NCBI GenBank assembly: GCA_014529385.2
Contig: CM043944.1
Coordinates: 178,986,740 to 179,050,739, forward strand
Origin: Adiantum capillus-veneris
Lineage: Eukaryota; Streptophyta; Polypodiopsida; Polypodiales; Pteridaceae
DNA: 64,000 nucleotides
Direction of reading: 5' to 3'
A program made the translations under genes and the position numbers. A model generated the notes under the pieces. That model was not told the DNA's origin and did no database searches. It saw nothing but the letters and a program-made list of their open reading frames with translations. This document shows, piece by piece, positions 43,647 to 55,193 of the stretch (the stretch's first letter is position 1; each line of letters starts with the position of its first letter).

Positions 43647-46600
43647 AACTTTCTCAATGAGCTCCTTAGTAACAAGGAATGGATCAGTATGTTTACAAAA
43701 CTTGAAGATTTGAAGAGATATGAGAGGCAATATGTGCATAATGTACAAATAGGCATGAAAAAGAGTGGGTTGCTAAAGCCTACTGAAAATGTTTTGGGTT
43801 TGTGTGAACAAGTTTCTTTTGTAGATACTATGGGTGAGCTTGATGCTATAATGAGGTCTAGTTTGCATCTTGAAAATGAAGTTGTGGAAGTTTGCTCTAT
43901 GGAAATGTATCAAGTAATAGAAGCTTTTAAAGAAAGCCAAACAGTTGGCCCAGAAGTCCATGTTGAAACTAAATACAAGAGTGTAGCAAAGAAGGTGGAA
44001 CCAATAGCTTCACCCTTACCACCCAAAAACAGGGAAAAGATTGAACATGCTTCTTTACAACCAAGTTTGCGGAATCCTAAAAAGATCGGGCATACCTTCA
44101 CAAAGGAGTCTTTTCAAGAGTTGCAGATTGGTTGCGAGGAGTTTCTAACACAGGAGGAGACAAAGTGCTTCAAAGAAATGCTTTCAAAGCATGGTAAGGC
44201 TTTTGCATTTGAGCCACATGAGATAGGATGTGTTGATCCTTATATTGTAGCTCCTATGGTAATTTTCACAATACCTCATGTGCCTTGGAATCTGCGGCCT
44301 ATTCCGATTCCAAAGGCTCATTTGCCAAAGTTAGTAGAGCTACTGAATGAGAAAATCAAAATGGGAATCTTGGAGCCTTCTTGTGCTCCATACTCAAACA
44401 GGTGGTTCACAGTTCCAAAGAAGAATGGTTCTCTACGCTTCATCCAAGATATGCAACTAGTGAACAAGGTGACAATTAGAAATGTAGGTACAGGTCCAAT
44501 TGTGGATGAATTTGCAGAGGCGTTTGCAGGGAGGGCAATCTACTCAATGGGGGATCTCTACTCAGGGTATGATCAATTTCAGCTTGCAATCGAAAGCAGA
44601 GACTTGACAACCATAAGGACACCTTTGGGTTTGGGAAGGATGTGTACCTTGCCACAGGGAGCAACCAACTCGGTTGCACATATGATGAATGGGATGAATA
44701 AGGTCTTACGTGACTTTATTCCTCAAATCACAATGCCTTTCATTGATGATTTGCCTATCAAAGGATGTGAAAAAAGTGACAAAGATGAAGCTTTGGATCT
44801 CAAGGGATGTCGCAAGTTTGTGGAAAATCACATAAATGATTGTGATAAAATTTTGTCTAGGTTGGAAGAAGTGAATCTTACATTGTCAGGGAAAAAGTCT
44901 ATGTTTGGTGTCAAAGAAGTGCTCATTGTGGGGCACATGTGCGGGCCATATGGTAGGAAACCTTGTCCATCAAAGGTAGATGCCATCCAAAGAATGAAAG
45001 AAACATGCACTAGCATCACTGAGGTTAGAAGGTTTCTGGGAGCATGTGTCTTCTATGCTATTTGGATTCCACATTATGCACATGTAGCTGATCCTCTTTA
45101 TCAGCTGCTTAGAAAGAATCAAAAGTTTAAATGGACAGAAGCACATGTAAAATCCATGAAAAAGCTAAAGGAGTTACTCCAGTCAGCAACGACTTTGAGA
45201 AAGGTAGACTATGAGTGTCAAAGGCCAGTGATTGTGACAGTAGATACCAGTCCTACAGGGATTGGATGGGCAATAGGGCAAGATGACAAAGAAGGACACA
45301 GGTATGTGGTAAGATTTGGAGCAAAGGTACTAAGTGCTTGCCAAAGAAACTATCCACATATAAAGAGAGAGTTATGGGGTATGGTTACAGCCTTGAAAAG
45401 TGGGAAAGAGTACCTAATTGGTGCATGTGTGGTTGTAGAAACAGATTGTCTACCACTTCTTGGGATGGTTACAAGCTGCTCAACACCAGACATTGCTATG
45501 TTACGGTGGATTGCCTACATTAAGTCCTTAAATCCCGAGTTTAAGCACATTGCAGGTAAAGACAATAGAGTGGCACATATGCTATCAAGGGCAAGGTATG
45601 AAGATGAGTCACAAATGATTGATGAGGGAGATGATGTAGGCACAAAATTCTATTCTATCTCTCATGTCAAAGGTAACAATGTCTGCATGACTAATTCACT
45701 TGAATTGTTCTGGAAAGATCTTTATGAAGGTGATTGGCTTTCTATTGGAAGGTACTTGAGTACTCTAACAAAACAGGATGATTGGTCTGAACAAGAATTC
45801 AAGAGGATACGCAGGAAAGCATATGGGTACTTTTTAAGGGATGGTTACTTGTGGAAGCATCCTAAACAAAAGGGTGCTACACCACAACGGGTTATATGTA
45901 AAAAAGAGACTCAAGTAAATCTCATGCAAGAGTTTTATGAGAGTCTATGGGCTGGACACAGGGGTGTGTGGGCAACCTTCTCCAAGTTGAAAAAAAAATA
46001 CTGGTGGAAGGGTATGTATAAAGATGTATCTCAGTTTGTAGAGTCATGTGTAACTTGTCAAATGTATTCAAATGTTCGACATCGTGATGGATTGCACCCT
46101 ACGTATCCACTAGCCATGCACTATAAATGGGTTGTGGATCTAGTCACGATGCCTTTAGGACTCTGGCAGATGAGATACTTGGTTCTTGCACGAGAGGACC
46201 TAACTAACCAGGTTGAAGGAAGAGCGTTAAGAGCTAAGACCACAGAAGCTGTGTGCAAATTCCTTATTGATGAGGTGATTTGCCGTTATGGTTGTGTGGG
46301 AAAAATCACTACAGATCGAGGTGAACTGGATGCCGAAGAAGCAAGGGAGTTCGTTTCTAGATTAGGGATCAAGCTTTCTCTTACTACAGCTTACAACCCT
46401 GAAGGCAATGGAAAGAGTGAAAGAGGGCATCCTCCTATCATCAAAGCTTTGGCCAAGGCTTGCGAAGGAAGAGTTGGTGAGTGGCCAAAATTGTTACCAT
46501 ATGCTTTATGGGTTGATCGTACAACACATAGCTCAGTAACTGGCTACATGCCTGCGGAGCTAATGCATGGTCAAAAGCCAGTGATGCCGATTGAGGATAC

Positions 46601-47114
46601 AATTCCCACATGGAATGTACTACCTTGGCAAGAGGGGCTTAGTAGGGAAGATCTCCTTGCACTGCATATAAGGCAGCTAGAGAGAAGACCTGGAGACATT
46701 GAAGCTGCAAAAGAACGACTCAAAAATGCAAGGTTGAAAAACAAGGACTATTTTGATAAGCGACATCGACGTAGGAGCAAAGCAATTGACAAAGGTGACT
46801 GGGTTTTAGTGTATGATAGTAGCCTTGATAACCAGCACGCAGTCAAGCCTAAGTTCTCAAAAAGATGGTTTGGACCGTATGTTGTAAAGCATGTGCATGA
46901 AAATGATACTTACAGCTTGTCTGAACTAGATGGTACAGAAGTAAAGATTCCCATTGCAGGAAAAAGGATTAAAATGTTTAAGAGAAGAGGAGACAATGAT
47001 CTAGAAGATATTGATGAGGAAGAAGAGAAAAACACAGGTGAAGATCAAAGTGAACATGAAGCTCTGGAATCATCTAGTGAAGAAGAATACAAGGAAGATG
47101 TACAAGAGGTCTAA
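43647..47114 (+). CDS. Gypsy copy 1 pol: RT - RNase H - integrase, open
   Basis: The frame is open from 43647, first ATG 43689, 1141 codons. RT: VPWNLRPIPIPKAHL (197-211), GDLYSGYDQFQLA (288-300), CTLPQGATNSVA (319-330), catalytic FIDDLPIKG (351-359). RNase H: Asp519, Glu561, Asp586, Asp625 (GKDNRVAHMLSR). Integrase: His757, Cys787, Cys790 of the zinc site, Asp817, Asp876 (TTDRGEL) and Glu911 (GKSERGH), then the GPY/F module KRWFGPYVV (1058-1066). The tail is acidic with no chromodomain. Odd point: residue 750 is Tyr where copies 2 and 3 have His (HESLWAGH), the first zinc ligand. It is otherwise complete. Confidence 0.9.
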   Translation, partial: NFLNELLSNKEWISMFTKLEDLKRYERQYVHNVQIGMKKSGLLKPTENVLGLCEQVSFVDTMGELDAIMRSSLHLENEVVEVCSMEMYQVIEAFKESQTVGPEVHVETKYKSVAKKVEPIASPLPPKNREKIEHASLQPSLRNPKKIGHTFTKESFQELQIGCEEFLTQEETKCFKEMLSKHGKAFAFEPHEIGCVDPYIVAPMVIFTIPHVPWNLRPIPIPKAHLPKLVELLNEKIKMGILEPSCAPYSNRWFTVPKKNGSLRFIQDMQLVNKVTIRNVGTGPIVDEFAEAFAGRAIYSMGDLYSGYDQFQLAIESRDLTTIRTPLGLGRMCTLPQGATNSVAHMMNGMNKVLRDFIPQITMPFIDDLPIKGCEKSDKDEALDLKGCRKFVENHINDCDKILSRLEEVNLTLSGKKSMFGVKEVLIVGHMCGPYGRKPCPSKVDAIQRMKETCTSITEVRRFLGACVFYAIWIPHYAHVADPLYQLLRKNQKFKWTEAHVKSMKKLKELLQSATTLRKVDYECQRPVIVTVDTSPTGIGWAIGQDDKEGHRYVVRFGAKVLSACQRNYPHIKRELWGMVTALKSGKEYLIGACVVVETDCLPLLGMVTSCSTPDIAMLRWIAYIKSLNPEFKHIAGKDNRVAHMLSRARYEDESQMIDEGDDVGTKFYSISHVKGNNVCMTNSLELFWKDLYEGDWLSIGRYLSTLTKQDDWSEQEFKRIRRKAYGYFLRDGYLWKHPKQKGATPQRVICKKETQVNLMQEFYESLWAGHRGVWATFSKLKKKYWWKGMYKDVSQFVESCVTCQMYSNVRHRDGLHPTYPLAMHYKWVVDLVTMPLGLWQMRYLVLAREDLTNQVEGRALRAKTTEAVCKFLIDEVICRYGCVGKITTDRGELDAEEAREFVSRLGIKLSLTTAYNPEGNGKSERGHPPIIKALAKACEGRVGEWPKLLPYALWVDRTTHSSVTGYMPAELMHGQKPVMPIEDTIPTWNVLPWQEGLSREDLLALHIRQLERRPGDIEAAKERLKNARLKNKDYFDKRHRRRSKAIDKGDWVLVYDSSLDNQHAVKPKFSKRWFGPYVVKHVHENDTYSLSELDGTEVKIPIAGKRIKMFKRRGDNDLEDIDEEEEKNTGEDQSEHEALESSSEEEYKEDVQEV

Positions 47115-47157
47115 TCTTACAAAGAGACAATGTGGCACATACCGGAGGATGTGCAGG

Positions 47158-47172
47158 TTTAGAGGGGGTGGA
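47158..47172 (+). other. Polypurine tract, copy 1
   Basis: TTTAGAGGGGGTGGA directly precedes the TGTCG start of the LTR. Confidence 0.7.
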
Positions 47173-49171
47173 TGTCGTGCTGTGACACGTACATAGTGGG
47201 AACGCATGCTACAAGATCTATCTTGTATTTTTTTGATACATAATTATATTTCCTATAGTGTATATATGCATATTTAAGTATAATAATAAGCCTTCTATCT
47301 CATCCTATTATTTTTCTCAAGGATAACATATCCTTACTTTACCATCAGAAAATACGATGGGAAAAGCATCAATAGCTCCGCCTCTTTAACTTGGGGCAAA
47401 AAGCATTGATTCTTTATTTCTACTATTTCATTATCATCTCACACCCTAGCTAGATCCTATATCTAGGGTAAACTCCAATATATATATATTCTATGTATTT
47501 TTTATACTTTTCTTATATTTCTTTTTAAATAGCTACTAGGAGAGAATCAAATCCTAGTGGGACACTAGGTGGCATGATTTCAAAGATACACTTATTTTAA
47601 TGCATTATTGCAAGCATGATTACAATAATTTGTCAAGGAGAAATGTCATGCTTTCATATGGCATGAGGTGTCCTTTGGAATTAAATGAAAGTCTAGGCTA
47701 AGGAGACCACATGAAGACTTTTGCTGCCATAAATGGACCCTATTTTGATGAATTTTTTACACAAGGTTCCAATCCGAATTGGAAAACGATTTTAAAATGA
47801 AAATCGTAGCTAATGAGCTGAAGTTTTTTCCCATATTTTTACTTTTTTATTTGGAGCCAGGGTTGGGGAGATATGATCAAAATACTGGACCCCAGTCTGC
47901 CCACATCATGCAGGGGCAGCTCATTTCCAACTTTTCCAATTCCTGTTCACACTGGCTCCTCTCTTCTTGTGTAAACCCTTGGGGGTTCCCTTCACCTATA
48001 AAAGGGGACCTCTTCTTCCTTGGAAGGAACTCAAGCATTCAAGCCATTGATGAGAGGAATTCTCGAGGGAGTGAGTAGTAATGCCTAATTGTACTTAGCC
48101 ATTAACATAAGCCCAAGCCTACACTTTCTCCTAGGGGAGACTAGCCATTCTTGCAACAAGCTAACCTTGGAAGATCCACTTTAGTCAAAGAAGGTCTTGC
48201 ACTTGGTGTATCAATCAAAGTGGAATTATCCACTCTTCTTCTCTCTCCCATCAATAATGGTGCCGAAGGGTTTCAAGTAAGATGTGTTCTACATTGATGT
48301 TTTCTTGATTTCTTGTTGTTTTCATTTTCATCTCTAATCCAATATATATATATATATATATATGTAACTAATATCATCTCCTTAACCAAACCTATCTCTC
48401 TCATTCTTAGTAATTCATCCTCTCTAGGTTCTCTTTGTAATAGGTATATCTCTCCCGCAGTATCCTTATTGCCTACAGGCAAGAATAGGGCTTGGGAGGG
48501 AAACTTCTCATCTCTTCACGTCTCTCATATCTACATTTCTCACATACTATCCTAGATGAATAACCCACATGATGATCATTTCTATCGCTTTTACTCTGTA
48601 CGATCTATTAGAATTAACGTATGGATTAGCCGTAAAATACACTTTCAACAACGTATAGTGTTTCTCTTCGGCCCTGAAAGGCTCAATGAAATACTTCTAT
48701 CACCGGATCCCATCATACTACCTCTCATAGACTATAATTTTTCTTTTGATGTAAGCGTAGTTATCTTGCTATGAACCAAGAGGATTTGTACACACAATTA
48801 ATCCCAATCACTAGACAAAATATATATATTATGGTAAGCACAAAACTACAATTCCTAGCCTATTTGGTTAGCCAAGATTGAATGCCATTAACTCATCCAT
48901 TAACCCTTTCATATTACCCATGATACAATATGACCATAGCCTTGATGTTTTCATCTTCGTATTGTTTTGACATTCTCTTTTGCGTTCTTTCTTTGTGTGT
49001 GTGAGTGCAAGAGGGAAAGAGTGAGTCTTCTTTGATTGCACTTCTTTCCAAACCCTAGTCTTCATGGCATATATGGTTTAACTCCTTCATATAGTTTTTG
49101 TTGAGTTCTCTCACAAACTCTCACAGCCATAAGCCCGGTGCTTTCCTGGGAAGACCGCAAATTTCTCGACA
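47173..49171 (+). repeat. Shared LTR between gypsy copies 1 and 2 (1999 bp)
   Basis: Begins TGTCGTGCTGTGACACG and ends CTCGACA, so the ends form the inverted repeat TGTCG/CGACA. A promoter TATA box (CTATAAAAGG) lies at 47997-48004 with a likely start about 30 bases on. An (AT)n tract sits at 48341-48363. A 72-codon ORF at 48556-48774 (MNNPHDDHFYRFYS) is kept in the next LTR but is probably chance. Confidence 0.9.
47997..48004 (+). promoter_or_regulatory. LTR TATA box
   Basis: TATAAAAG in a GC-rich context (TTCACCTATAAAAGGGGACC) inside the LTR; the equivalent in the next LTR is at 56013-56020. Confidence 0.75.
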
Positions 49172-49224
49172 TATTTTTGGTGAACCCGACGCGAAACTGC
49201 TAGGGTGAGAGTTTGTGGGTAACC

Positions 49225-50673
49225 ATGGGTGATCATGTTGAGCAATAGGGTATGCATTTTGACCCAGTAACAATGCAAATGTTTCAAGCATTTGCAATGT
49301 TCATGCAACAAAAACATGCTACTGAAAGAAGGGAGATTTTAGTAACGAAGTCCATACAAGCGGTCGTCAACAGAATGGGTCAGTTCAATGGCAAAGATAT
49401 AATCAAGTACTTACGCAACTATGTGAAGGAGATGGAGCTGCATCGCGTGTCAGAAGGTGAGATGATTCAAAGCTTTGAGCTAGTTGTTGCTCCAAAAATT
49501 AGGGAGCATGTTAGGGCAATTAAAGATGGGCATGGGAGAAATTGGGAAGAACTCAAACTAGCTTTAAAGGAGGAATATTTCATGGAGGACTCGGAGAGAG
49601 TGACCAAAAGGACATTCTTAGAATGGGTAGTCAAGCCAAAGCAAGGACTATCAATAACAGAGCTACTTACGGAATTTGAGCGGCGCTATGCACAACTCAC
49701 TAGGACAAAAAGGGCCACACTAGATGCAGAGAAGACAGATCTTTTCTTACAAGTTGCAGGTAAAGAGTTTCAAGAAAATTTGGAGCTTCTTCTTGAAGAT
49801 AAAGATGCTGAGCAAGGACTAAAGACCGACTGGAATGAGGTTGAAGGTGCTGTCTCACTGCTTGCCAAACGACAAAGAAGAAGGGACAAGATGGTAGTAA
49901 ACACTACAAGTCCTTCCACCTCAACTTCTGACAAAATGGTAAAGCCTACTTTTATCGCTCCTAAGTTTTATGAGTCCATGCTAGATGAGCTAATGAAGGG
50001 AATGCGTGACTTGAAGGTGAAGTTTGCAAAGCTTGAAGAAAAAGGCCAACCATCAGGGCCACTTCCTAGGCAAAGACAACAGCCCAAAGAAGGGTTTGTT
50101 AATAGATGTATTTGGTGTGATAGTACAGACCACGTAAGAAGGGATTGTGATGATTTTAGTGATGCTTTGTCAAAAGATGTTGTCTTTTTTAAGGATGGTA
50201 AAATACACTTAAGAGAGACAGGCCTATCCTTGAGAACTAACTTTGGGAAGGGGGGAATGCAAACCTTAGTTGAAGATATGGAAACCAAGCGTGCCACCTC
50301 TTCAGTTGAGGCAGCTACTTATGGAGTAAAAAATGAACATTTTTGTGATGAAGAGGTGAGTGACCGTCATGGTCAAATTTGGCAAAACGTCATGCAATTA
50401 GCTAAAAATGGAAAGCTTACAAAAGAGATTCTACATAAAGCAGGTGATTGCATACGTGTAGAAACGGGATGGAATGATCCAGTGGACTCATTGTCAGTGC
50501 ATGCCTACATTACAAAATGCCAACAAAATGAGGCAATTGTAGAAGAGAAGCGCAGACGTGAGAATGCTGATGAAGGACCATCAAAAAGAGTTTCTAGAAG
50601 TGGGGGAAGAAGCGACTCAATGCCTTCTCAAACACCCTCAAACACCCTCAACACAAGGAGCATCTTCACCTGA
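49225..50673 (+). pseudogene. Gypsy copy 2 gag, early stop
   Basis: Same start as copy 1 (ATG 49225). Codon 8 is TAG (49246-49248) where copies 1 and 3 have CAG. After it the frame is open for 473 codons from the next Met at 49252 and includes the zinc knuckle CIWCDSTDHVRRDC. It ends at TGA 50671. Reinitiation at 49252 would give an almost complete Gag lacking about nine residues, so some function is conceivable. Confidence 0.85.
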
Positions 50674-51562
50674 AGTACTCATGGAGGAGTCTACAACAGG
50701 AAAGAAGAAAGAGCCAACAAAAGGTAAGACAAAAGGCCCAACTTATAAACTACAATCTGATATTGAGGTTGCTACAGATTTAAAGAAAGTCTTGGAGGAA
50801 AGGATCTTGAATAGCAAGATTGAATTTACTCTGGGAGAAGTTCTTGGCATTGCAAAGCGTGAATTCCATGAGGAGATCATTGACATCATCAAGAGAAAGA
50901 GGCCAACCCTTGCTGAAGTTTCTCGTCCACAAGTTGAAGGGGAAACCTCAAAGACACAAGGGATGCAACTGCAAAATAAGGAGAATGATGGAGCTGTGGT
51001 AGGATGCTACCAATCTAGTGGGAGAGTGAAGCAAGTGTATTTCTCAAATGATGATGAAGAAGTTGAAGATATTCCTAGGAGTTACTATTCACGAAGTCAT
51101 TGGGCAAGGGCTACTACAGAAACATTGGTCGAGGTAGGTGATCTTGAAGAGCCATTTGTTGCCTTGATTGACCATGGTTCAGAAATAAACATAATGTCAA
51201 AGAGTCTCTACAACAAGTGCAAATGGCCGATGGACACAGATCATGGCTGGATGGTAAAAGTGGCAAACAATTCATCCGGTGAATTGTATGCAGCATGTCC
51301 AGGTGTGAAGGTAACAATAGGTGATGTAAAGATTGACCAAAACTTCTTTGTACAGGATACATCTTCATATCATCTCATCCTTGGAAAACCCTACATTGTG
51401 GGAGTTCGAATGGAAACAAAGATAATGGACGATGGTTCAGCATATGCTAGAATATGTAGCAAAGATGGTAAACGAGCTGCCCAATTTCTCACAGTCTGTG
51501 TAAACCATGAAAGAAATCGTGACAACCTCAGAGAACATCCTCTACCAAAAGTAAGCAAATAG
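50558..51562 (+). CDS. Gypsy copy 2 protease ORF, slightly truncated
   Basis: As in copy 1: +1 overlap with gag, FVALIDHGSEINIMS and HLILGKPYIVGVRM. TAG at 51560-51562 (GAG in the other copies) removes the last 16 codons, which lie outside the protease core. Confidence 0.75.
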   Translation: MRMLMKDHQKEFLEVGEEATQCLLKHPQTPSTQGASSPEVLMEESTTGKKKEPTKGKTKGPTYKLQSDIEVATDLKKVLEERILNSKIEFTLGEVLGIAKREFHEEIIDIIKRKRPTLAEVSRPQVEGETSKTQGMQLQNKENDGAVVGCYQSSGRVKQVYFSNDDEEVEDIPRSYYSRSHWARATTETLVEVGDLEEPFVALIDHGSEINIMSKSLYNKCKWPMDTDHGWMVKVANNSSGELYAACPGVKVTIGDVKIDQNFFVQDTSSYHLILGKPYIVGVRMETKIMDDGSAYARICSKDGKRAAQFLTVCVNHERNRDNLREHPLPKVSK

Positions 51563-51668
51563 TTTCATGATCATAGAGAAATGATGGGTTTTTGCCAAGT
51601 ACCATTGTAAAGCGGGATTGCAGTGGTACAGAAAGAAAAAGGGTCTCGCCTGATCCAAAAATAGGTGA

Positions 51669-54600
51669 AACTTTCTCAATGAGCTCCTTGGTAACAAGGA
51701 ATGGATCAGTATGTTTACAAAACTTGAAGATTTGAAGAGATATGAGAGGCAATATGTGCATAATGTACAAATAGGCATGAAAAAGAGTGGGTTGCTAAAG
51801 CCTACTGAAAATGTTTTGGGTTTGTGTGAACAAGTTTCTTTTGTAGATACTATGGGTGAGCTTGATGCTATAATGAGGTCTAGTTTGCATCTTGAAAATG
51901 AAGTTGTGGAAGTTTGCTCTATGAAAATGTATCAAGTAATAGAAGCCTTTAAAGAAAGCCAAACAGTTGGCCCAGAAGTCCATGTTGAAACTAAATACAA
52001 GAGTGTAGCAAAGAAGGTGGAACCAATAGCTTCACCCTTACCACCCAAAAACAGGGAAAAGATTGAACATACTTCTTTACAACCAAGTTTGCGGAATCCT
52101 AAAAAGATCGGGCATACCTTCACAAAGGAGTCTTTTCAAGAGTTGCAGATTGGTTGCGAGGAGTTTCTAACACAGGAGGAGACAAAGTGCTTCAAAGAAA
52201 TGCTTTCAAAGCGTGGTAAGGCTTTTGCATTTGAGCCACATGAGATAGGATGTGTTGATCCTTATATTGTAGCTCCTATGGTAATTTTCACAATACCTCA
52301 TGTGCCTTGGAATCTGCGGCCTATTCCGATTCCAAAGGCTCATTTGCCAAAGTTAGTAGAGCTACTGAATGAGAAAATCAAAATAGGAATCTTGGAGCCT
52401 TCTTGTGCTCCATACTCAAACAGGTGGTTCACAGTTCCAAAGAAGAATGGTTCTCTACGCTTCATCCAAGATATGCAACTAGTGAACAAGGTGACAATTA
52501 GAAATGTAGGTACAGGTCCAATTGTGGATGAATTTGCAGAGGCGTTTGCAGGGAGGGCAATCTACTCAATGGGGGATCTCTACTCAGGGTATGATCAATT
52601 TCAGCTTGCAATCGAAAGCAGAGACTTGACAACCATAAGGACACCTTTGGGTTTGGGAAGGATGTGTACCTTGCCACAGGGAGCAACCAACTCGGTTGCA
52701 CATATGATGAATGGGATGAATAAGGTCTTACGTGACTTTATTCCTCAAATCACAATGCCTTTCATTGATGATTTGCCTATCAAAGGATGTGAAGAAAGTG
52801 ACAAAGATGAAGCTTTGGATCTCAAGGGATGTGGCAAGTTTGTGGAAAATCACATAAATGATTGTGATAAAATTTTGTCTAGGTTGGAAGAAGTGAATCT
52901 TACATTGTCAGGGAAAAAGTCTATGTTTGGTGTCAAAGAAGTGCTCATTGTGGGGCACATGTGCGGGCCATATGGTAGGAAACCTTGTCCATCAAAGGTA
53001 GATGCCATCTAAAGAATGAAAGAAACATGCACTAGCATCACTGAGGTTAGAAGGTTTCTGGGAGCATTTGTCTTCTATGCTATTTGGATTCCACATTATG
53101 CACATGTAGCTGATCCTCTTTATCAGCTGCTTAGAAAGAATCAAAAGTTTAAATGGACAGAAGCACATGTAAAATCCATGAAAAAGCTAAAGGAGTTACT
53201 CCAGTCAGCAACGACTTTGAGAAAGGTAGACTATGAGTGTCAAAGGCCAATGATTGTGATAGTAGATACCAGTCCTACAGGGATTGGATGGGCAATAGGG
53301 CAAGATGACAAAGAAGGACACAGGTATGTGGTAAGATTTGGAGCAAAGGTACTAAGTGCTTGCCAAAGAAACTATCCACAGATAAAGAGAGAGTTATGGG
53401 GTATGGTTACAGCCTTGAAAAGTGGGAAAGAGTACCTAATTGGTGCATGTGTGGTTGTAGAAACAGATTGTCTACCACTTCTTGGGATGGTTACAAGCTG
53501 CTCAACACCAGACATTGCTATGTTACGGTGGATTGCCTACATTAAGTCCTTAAAACCCGAGTTTAAGCACATTGCAGGTAAAGACAATAGAGTGGCACAT
53601 ATGCTATCAAGGGCAAGGTATGAAGACGAGTCACAAATGATTGATGAGGGAGATGATGTAGGCACAAAATTCTATTCTATCTCTCATGTCAAAGGTAACA
53701 ATGTCTGCATGACTAATTCACTTAATTGTTCTTGAAAGATCTTTATGAAGGTGATTGGCTTTCTATTGGAAGGTACTTGAGTACTCTAACAAAACAGGAT
53801 GATTGGTCTGAACAAGAATTCAAGAGGATACGCAGGAAAGCATATGGGTACTTTTTAAGGGATGGTTACTTGTGGAAGCATCCTAAACAAAAGGGTGCTA
53901 CACCACAACGGGTTATATGTAAAAAAGAGACTCAAGTAAAGCTCATGCAAGAGTTTCATGAGAGTCTATGGGCTGGACACAGGGGTGTGTGGGCAACCTT
54001 CTCCAAGTTGAAAAAAAAATACTGGTGGAAGGGTATGTATAAAGATGTATCTCAGTTTGTAGAGTCATGTGTAACTTGTCAAATGTATTCAAATGTTCGA
54101 CATCGTGATGGATTGCACCCTACGTATCCACTAGCCATGCACTATAAATGGGTTGTGGATCTAGTCACGATGCCTTTAGGACTCTGGCAGATGAGATACT
54201 TGGTTCTTGCACGAGAGGACCTAACTAACCAGGTTGAAGGAAGAGCATTAAGAGCTAAGACCACAGAAGCTGTGTGCAAATTCCTTCTTGATGAGGTGAT
54301 TTGCCGTTATGGTTGTGTGGGAAAAATCACTACAGATCGAGGTGAACTGGATGCCGAAGAAGCAAGGGAGTTCGTTTCTAGATTAGGGATCAAGCTTTCT
54401 CTTACTACAGCTTACAACCCTAAAGGCAATGGAAAGAGTGAAAGAGGGCATCCTCCTATCATCAAAGCTTTGGCCAAGGCTTGCGAAGGAAGAGTTGGTG
54501 AGTGGCCAAAATTGTTACCATATGCTTTATGGGCTGATCGTACAACACATAGCTCAGTAACTGGCTACATGCCTGCGGAGCTAATGCATGGTCAAAAGCC

Positions 54601-55135
54601 AGTGATGCCGATTGAGGATACAATTCCCACATGGAATGTACTACCTTGGCAAGAGGGGCTTAGTAGGAAAGATCTCCTTGCACTGCGTACAAGGCAGCTA
54701 GAGAGAAGACCTGGAGACATTTAAGCTGCAAAAGAACGACTCAAAAATGCAAGGTTGAAAAACAAGGACTATTTTGATAAGCGACATCGACGTAGGAGCA
54801 AAGCAATTGACAAAAGTGACTGGGTTTTAGTGTATGATAGTAGCCTTGATAACCAGCACACAGTCATGCGTAAGTTCTCAAAAAGATGGTTTGGACCGTA
54901 TGTTGTAAAGCATGTGCATGAAAATGATACTTACAGCTTGTCTGAACTAGATGGTACAGAAGTAAAGATTCCCATTGCAGGAAAAAGGATTAAAATGTTT
55001 AAGAGAAGAGGAGACAATGATCTAGAAGATATTGATGAGGAAGAAGAGAAAAACACAGGTGAAGATCAAAGTGAACATGAAGCTCTGGAATCATCCAGTG
55101 AAGAAGAAGACAAGGAAGATGTACAAGAGGTCTAA
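51669..55135 (+). pseudogene. Gypsy copy 2 pol, interrupted
   Basis: It has the same domain order as copy 1. RT with FIDDLPIKG is intact up to TAA 53010-53012 (CAA in copies 1 and 3). RNase H then runs to a one-base deletion near 53724 (CTTAATTG against CTTGAATTG). The integrase frame 53726-54724 keeps His (EFHESLWAGH) and the DDE residues but ends at TAA 54722-54724 (GAA elsewhere). The GPY/F module and acidic tail follow in frame to 55135. Confidence 0.85.
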
Positions 55136-55178
55136 TCTTACAAAGAGACAATGTGGCACATACCGGAGGATGTGCAGG

Positions 55179-55193
55179 TTTAGAGGGGGTGGT
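55179..55193 (+). other. Polypurine tract, copy 2
   Basis: TTTAGAGGGGGTGGT precedes TGTCG; the last base differs from copy 1. Confidence 0.65.

Noticed and set aside
48556-48774. 72-codon ORF inside the LTR, repeated at 56574
   Set aside because: Conservation is explained by LTR identity; no motif and no coding signal.
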